A stretch of DNA of 64,000 nucleotides. It comes from Raphanus sativus. Lineage: Eukaryota > Streptophyta > Magnoliopsida > Brassicales > Brassicaceae. The DNA lies in contig NC_079516.1 in NCBI RefSeq assembly GCF_000801105.2, forward strand, positions 13,268,001 to 13,332,000, read 5' to 3'. Shown here one piece after another: positions 59,111 through 64,000 of this stretch (position 1 is its first letter; the number at the start of each line of letters is the position of its first letter). The notes beneath the pieces were generated by a model. The model was not told the origin of the DNA and made no database searches. It was given only the letters and a program-made list of their open reading frames with translations. A program made the translations under genes and the position numbers.

Positions 59111-59321
59111 TCAATATACTAAAACAGGAATATGACCTATTGATATATGTGTGGTCAAATTATTTTACGATAATTATTAAAACCTCTTATTAATTATTTA
59201 AAAGAAATATTATACAAAGAAAAATATAAATATGATTAAAAACATAAATATAAAAATTAAATTTCTAAAATATGTAAAACAAAAAATATACCAGCTCTTT
59301 TAAAGGCGAATCTGAATCTAG
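59111..59321 (+). mobile_element. Short Helitron-like element A
   Basis: A 211-bp segment starting TCAATATACTAAAACAGGAA, like the TC..ACTATTAAAA 5' ends of Arabidopsis-type Helitrons, and ending in CTAG (59318-59321) followed by T. It is AT-rich and non-coding. It is homologous along its length to the adjacent segment B, sharing CATATTGATATATGT-like, TTAAAACCTC and ATAAATATAAAAATTAAATT words. Confidence 0.55.
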
Positions 59322-59525
59322 TCAATACTATTAAAATAGAAACATAACATATTGATATATGTATGGTAAAACTATTTTAATACAATGATTAAAACCTCCT
59401 ATTAATTATTTAAGAGAAATGTTATACAATGAAAACACAAACATGACTAAAACATATAAATATAAAAATTAAATTTCTAAAAGAATATAAAACTAAAAAA
59501 TATAAAAAGGCGGGTCCAAATGTAG
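59322..59525 (+). mobile_element. Short Helitron-like element B
   Basis: A 204-bp diverged copy of element A placed immediately after it, starting TCAATACTATTAAAATAGAA and ending with GGCGGGTCCAAATGTAG, a degenerate form of the hairpin plus CTAG terminus. B begins at the base after the CTAG of A. Confidence 0.55.
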
Positions 59526-60457
59526 AAATCTATTTAAAACCCGTTAAACTAAAATCTGTAGAATATCGGATCATGATAATAATTTTTAATTTTAATTTTA
59601 GTTGTTTAGTTTTAGTTTAAATTTTATTTTTTAAAGAAACATAATTTTTATGTTTGTGTGTTTGTATAATCATATTCTGTATGATATGAATTTAATAGAA
59701 TAGATAAGTTTTGTAAGTATGTACATGTATCATATGGTAAGGCTTCGTCTTTTTGTCAATATTCAGTCCAAATTATTTGTTTTTTTTTATTTGAACATAA
59801 AAACAGGAATATATGGAAGTTACGAACGGTTAACAATATTCGAAGCCCAAATTATCGTTTCATATGCCGAGGGAAGTTACGAACGGTTAACAATGCTCTA
59901 AAGGACCTTTTATTAATTGGTCATACATGATAATTAATAGAATAGATTTTGACGCGGGTAAATTTTTTGTTTTACATCTTTTAAAAGTTTAATTTTTATA
60001 TTTGTGTTTTTAATTAATTTTGTTTTTAATTTGTATAATATCTTTTTAAAATGATTTATAAGAGGCTTTAATAATTATAATCTTTGTATAATATCTTTTT
60101 AGCCAGTTACGTGATTAATGACCATGATTAAGAAATTAAGAAATATAATTATGCAGTAATGGGCATTCACAAAAAATACAATATCAAATCATATTGAATC
60201 ATATGCCCTTTTGGGCCGTTACGTGATTAATAGTCAGTTACGTGATTTGGCAATTATATTAATAAAAAAGGTATATTAAAGATGTATTTAGTGGCAGTTA
60301 TAAAAATTAAAAAGTGGACATAACCCCATATCAATTGGAAATATTGATAGATTCACAGTTCTAGAATTAATAGAACTGCACCTAAGGTATTATATTTTAT
60401 TCAACATGTCCAAATAAAATCTAGATTCTATTAATTTAATTTAATTTAATTATTATA

Positions 60458-60501
<44 letters not shown>

Positions 60502-61040
60502 TTATAACTCCCATATGTTCTCAAGTTAAAGTTATAAAAATATATTTATATTAAAAATTTATACATGATTTAAAATTTAAATTATTATTTTTAAATTCAT
60601 GTATTTGTCAGATTGATGAAATAAGTTAAAGGTGGTTATACGTTTGTTGGACACCACTTCTTGGATACATTAATAATCTGTATGTTTAGTCATTTATAAA
60701 CCGTTTAGAAGTGGTTACGTTTTCTTAAAAAAAAATCAAGGTGGTTACGATTTTGGATGCAGTTATAATTAGTTAATGTTAATGATGCAGTTATAATAAA
60801 ATTTTAAAAAGTGGACAGAACTTTTATCAACTGGACATGTTGAAGAATTAATAGAATAGATGAGGTAACGAATTCAAGATTTAAGAAGAATCCCATCATT
60901 TTTTAAAATTTATTTGACATGGTCTTTATATGACGAAATCAAGATTTACGTTTTAGGACTATTTGTATCTCTCTATAAGCATCTTCCACACCGGAACAAC
61001 GTTAAGGCGACACCAGTGAAGACCTTTAGATCAAGAACAG
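59526..61040. other. AT-rich repeat-like region
   Basis: No gene. A 23-bp phrase (GGAAGTTACGAACGGTTAACAAT) is at 59815-59837 and 59872-59894. Three GTTACGTGATT words lie at about 60106, 60219 and 60237. A TA microsatellite runs about 60460-60498. A degenerate Helitron-like phrase TAGATTTTGACGCGGGTA is near 59943. The final 80 bp are the likely leader of the PHD gene. Confidence 0.45.
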
Positions 61041-62089
61041 ATGAAAAGGAGAATCAGAAACGATTATCAACGTGAGAGTTCGTCGCTTTCCTCAAAGAAA
61101 AGGAGGCAAGAATCGAGAGTAAATCACAAGTTTCTTATGGTAACTGCCAATCTTATCACTACTCGCAGTTGTTAATGTTGGTTTGGTGATTCTTGGACTT
61201 GTTTGGTTTACGTTTAAGTGTTATCTTGATTCTCACGCCTCTTCTTGAATTGTTTCACGACTCGTTAAGGTTGTTGATTATGAGAGTTGTGCATGCGTTC
61301 TTTCTTTCTTTGCTTTCAACTGATGAATTTGCTAATATGATTGTGTTGCACCATACATAGGAGGAGGCTTGTGAGATATGTGGAAGTGTAGTCAAACCTG
61401 GTTTGATGATGATATGTTTCAAGTGCAGAGATACTCACGAGCATACGTAAGATCTTGGTCATCTTTTACTTTTACTGTTGCAAGTCAAGGATGTTCTGAT
61501 TGTTTCATGGCTGTTCTGTTCTGTTTTGTTTTGTGTTTCAGTTACTGCGCAAGGGTGTTTTTACCATCTGTCCCTCTCATTTGGATATGTGAAGCGTGCC
61601 GGTTTTCATCATCTCGCGTATTGCTCATATCTGGTGTTACTGAGAATCAAATGGATTCAGAAACCACTCGGTCCTTAGATCCAAAGATCTCTCACAGTTC
61701 CGGAGTAGATGATGATCATGAAACTACCATGTTACGAAGTAATGAGATAGAAGAAGTTGTAGGTTCTGAAATCTCTGCAAACGTCGGATCAGTGATTCAT
61801 CTTCCTTTGCAGCCACACACAAGTCCACTAGGTGATGAAACTCATCTCTCTTTCTCTCTTACATTTTTTAGTGGCTTACTATTGCTAACTACTTGCCTCT
61901 GATTAGCCTGTTGAAAGTGCTTGAAGGAGTGTTAATTAATGAGGTTCCAATTTTGTTTATGCAGCTAAAGAAACTTCCTCGATACTCAATGACTCATCTC
62001 AGGACAACGAGCAACAGCATCAACCAGCTCAGACATTTCCTAAAAAACGCAAGACGTTTCAGTTGATGGGAAAACACATCACTCTCTGA
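61041..62089 (+). CDS. Small PHD-finger protein (At5g61110/At5g61120-like)
   Basis: Four exons (61041-61139, 61361-61446, 61542-61831, 61965-62089) splice in frame to 199 residues. It starts MKRRIRNDYQRESSSLSSKK, a basic, likely nuclear-targeting N-terminus. A Cys4-His-Cys3 PHD finger follows: CEICG, then CFKC, then HEHTYCA, then WICEACR, with spacing suitable for two zinc ions. This type of PHD occurs in Arabidopsis chromatin-associated proteins that read histone H3 or join silencing complexes. The remainder (about 110 residues) is acidic/Ser-rich without a recognised domain, ending near KKRKTFQLMGKH with a second basic patch. The gene is shorter than some family members, and the aromatic residues expected of an H3K4me3 cage are not obvious. 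It looks intact. A decayed relative lies about 6 kb to the left. Confidence 0.8.
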
Positions 62090-62876
62090 TCTCTTCTTTA
62101 ACTAGAGTGCCTCACCAAAGTGTAAATCAAGAAACGCTTCAATTGATAGGTATATAAACAAACGATCAGTACATGTACATAGGTCGTGACCTCTTGTGTG
62201 TAGCATATTTCATCCATTTGACTGTGATACAATGTAGTTCTTTTGTTCCTTGGATCACAAGTTACTTTCTAAAATTGAGACTAACACTTCTTTGATTATT
62301 ATCTTCGTTAATTACCTCCCTGTGTGTCCTATACTCTGTGAAGCAATGACTGGTGAAAAAAAGACTAAAGATTTTAAAGTTGTTTTGTTACAAAAAAGAT
62401 GATACAGCTGCTTTCATGACTACATATTGACGCATCAATCGATGTTACCAAATATAGTAACCTGCGTCTGCCTTTGTCCAGGATTGAGGGGACCAGTTAG
62501 TAACACACAATACTAAAAAAACTCCATTTGTAATTTTAATATCCCTCTGTTTTTTCATTGTTTGAGTTAACTAACCAAACTAAAAACTACATCTGAGTTT
62601 TGGAATTGTATACACTGATTAAGAAAATATATAGTTGATATATTTCTAAACAAAATATGATTGACTATCTATTAATCATAGTTTAACCAATTAAAAATTA
62701 TGTAATTTAAAGAGTCATGTAACACAAAGTTTATTAATATTACATTGAAAACTAAAAATGTCATCTAATTTCGAATAAAAATTCTTTACAACATCATCTA
62801 TCAAAAACAGAGGAAATTATTTATTTAATAGAAAATTTATATGAGTTACATTTCATATGTAAATTAAAATATTGTT
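62090..62876. other. 3' flank of PHD gene, then AT-rich DNA
   Basis: The first 300 bp probably contain the 3' UTR. GTGAAGCAATG and TTAAAGTTGTTTTGTTA near 62337-62390 resemble sequence downstream of the decayed PHD fragment. No further gene. Confidence 0.45.
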
Positions 62877-63010
62877 AGTTTTGAAAGTTTTCACCATTTT
62901 GAGGATTAGAAGTTAAAATGTAAAAAATTACAAACAAATAGAATAAAATAGACATTTTGCGGATTAAGTATAAACCATAAAATATGTTGAAATAAAAGAG
63001 TAATATCATA
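62877..63010. repeat. Dispersed repeat, copy 2
   Basis: Second copy of the AT-rich repeat described at 57953-58090, same orientation, diverged by substitutions and small indels. Confidence 0.7.
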
Positions 63011-64000
63011 TTTAATAGCTTATATGACTCTATTTATATAAGAAAAAAGTTTAATCAATGTGCTCATGTAAGAATTTGTTTCCGTAATTTCTATTTGACT
63101 TTGTGTTTTTTGATTGAAAATAATGGTTTAACTCGAAAAAATAGAAAGACAGTTCAATTATATGAATAGTCAAAATTTATTGACATATAAAAAGTTTGAT
63201 GTATTTCATTCTTTATTAGAGACGATTACTTAATCTTATCTTTTGTATCAATTTGCAATTATTAAAAGTTTATGGCCATTTCTTCAATTAAATACCAATT
63301 TTCTTGATTTTCCAGCCCCCAGTAACTAAACAACTTGTTGATGAGGAAAAATCTACAGCATTACCTGGGTGGGCTTTTAGGCAAACTTAAGAAAAGCCCG
63401 AGCAGTATTTAATATTTACATAATATGAGGGTGTTTGTTTTACTTAAATAAAAGATAAGGACTATAATGCAATTTATTATTTCTTTAATATATTGTCGTC
63501 TTCTCTGTTTCCCCCTCTCTCTCACTACACTACCTCCCCACCTCCGCACCAGTCCACTCTCTCTCTCTCTCTCTACATTTTCTGTTCCCTTTTTCAACAT
63601 TGAACACTCTCTCCATTCGCTTCCGAGTTTCACGGTATGAATCTGAATCGTTTTGGTATATAAAGTCTCAATCTTTGCCGTTACTCTGTATTGATTTTTC
63701 TCTGAGCTTTGTTTTGTTTGTTTAATCATTTTCTTCTCTTTCTATTCCGTACAACGCAAGCAACAGCAAGCTAAAGATGCGATTTTTTTTACTTTTTCTT
63801 CTGAAACAAAGAGAAAGTTGCTGATTCTGTTTACTCCTCTGTATCTGCATTTCCGTAATCTAACAATGTGTGCTTCGTTTAGGGTTTTGTTAGGTACTTT
63901 TCTGAACCCTAATCAGGTTAAAGCAGTGAAGATAAAGGAGAAAAGGCGTCGACTTGGTGAGACCCCTTTTCGTTTTCTCTGCCTTTCTCTTTTTTTAACT
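63011..64000 (+). promoter_or_regulatory. Probable promoter and 5' leader of a gene beyond the right edge
   Basis: From about 63485 composition changes to a CT-rich leader (CTCTCTCTCTCT at 63558-63575), as in plant 5' UTRs. A possible donor is TTTCACG/GTATGAATC (about 63635) and a possible acceptor is TTAG/GTACTTTTCTG (about 63892). No start codon with a convincing plus-strand frame is reached before the end. A 106-codon minus-strand frame here is chance. The gene identity is unknown. Confidence 0.4.

Noticed and set aside
50520..61040. CRISPR-like or phage-like repeats
   Set aside because: Plant nuclear DNA; repeats are irregular transposon relics without spacers of even length.
63409..63729. 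106-codon minus-strand frame at the right edge
   Set aside because: Antisense of a CT-rich leader; composition biased, no domain.

Overview
The window is nuclear DNA from a plant of the mustard family (Brassicaceae). I base this on a nearly complete LEAFY gene with its usual three-exon structure and on neighbours recognisable as homologues of genes on the lower arm of Arabidopsis thaliana chromosome 5. All AGI-style locus names below come from memory of that genome, not from a search. The genes have GT..AG introns, the intergenic DNA is AT-rich, and Copia, Harbinger-like, SINE-like and Helitron-like repeats are present. I did not identify the species.

Layout, left to right. 0-10 kb: a two-exon remnant of ribulose-5-phosphate 3-epimerase; a single-exon membrane-protein gene (At5g61340-like) cut in two by a very young, complete Copia LTR retrotransposon; and a 1.5 kb Harbinger/PIF-type non-autonomous element. 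10-22 kb: TUDOR-SN (+), calnexin (-) and a SURNod19-like gene (-). Two 100-base runs of N are assembly gaps. The first (16188-16287) is flanked by the same 1.6 kb on both sides, so the second copy of the TUDOR-SN end and the calnexin end is almost certainly an unmerged contig overlap. 22-30 kb: LEAFY (+) with a long upstream region containing an internally duplicated block, then the 3' part of a ubiquitin-hydrolase-related gene (-) that runs into the second gap (30409-30508).

30.5-64 kb: the 3' part of VIP4/Leo1 (+), a 3.7 kb AT-rich spacer, a 12.5 kb ASCC3/Brr2-type double-cassette RNA helicase gene (-), PDCB1-like callose-binding protein (+), then a repeat-rich region. That region holds a decayed PHD fragment, an intact small PHD-finger gene, Helitron-like termini, tandem duplications and TA microsatellites. 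The right edge looks like the promoter and 5' leader of a gene that starts outside the window.

The genes are ordinary plant housekeeping and development genes and do not form an operon-like system. They link only by theme: ER folding (calnexin, with a perfect ER-stress element), RNA metabolism (TUDOR-SN, helicase), chromatin and transcription (VIP4, PHD protein), flowering (LEAFY) and plasmodesmata (PDCB1). The gene order is collinear with Arabidopsis but with genes missing in between, as expected after polyploidy and gene loss. The second gap joins two blocks that are not adjacent in Arabidopsis. I found no convincing previously undescribed biological system. The most informative observations are the fresh insertional gene knockout, the assembly-overlap artefact, the calnexin ER-stress element, LEAFY upstream structure, and the inverted and tandem Helitron-like elements.
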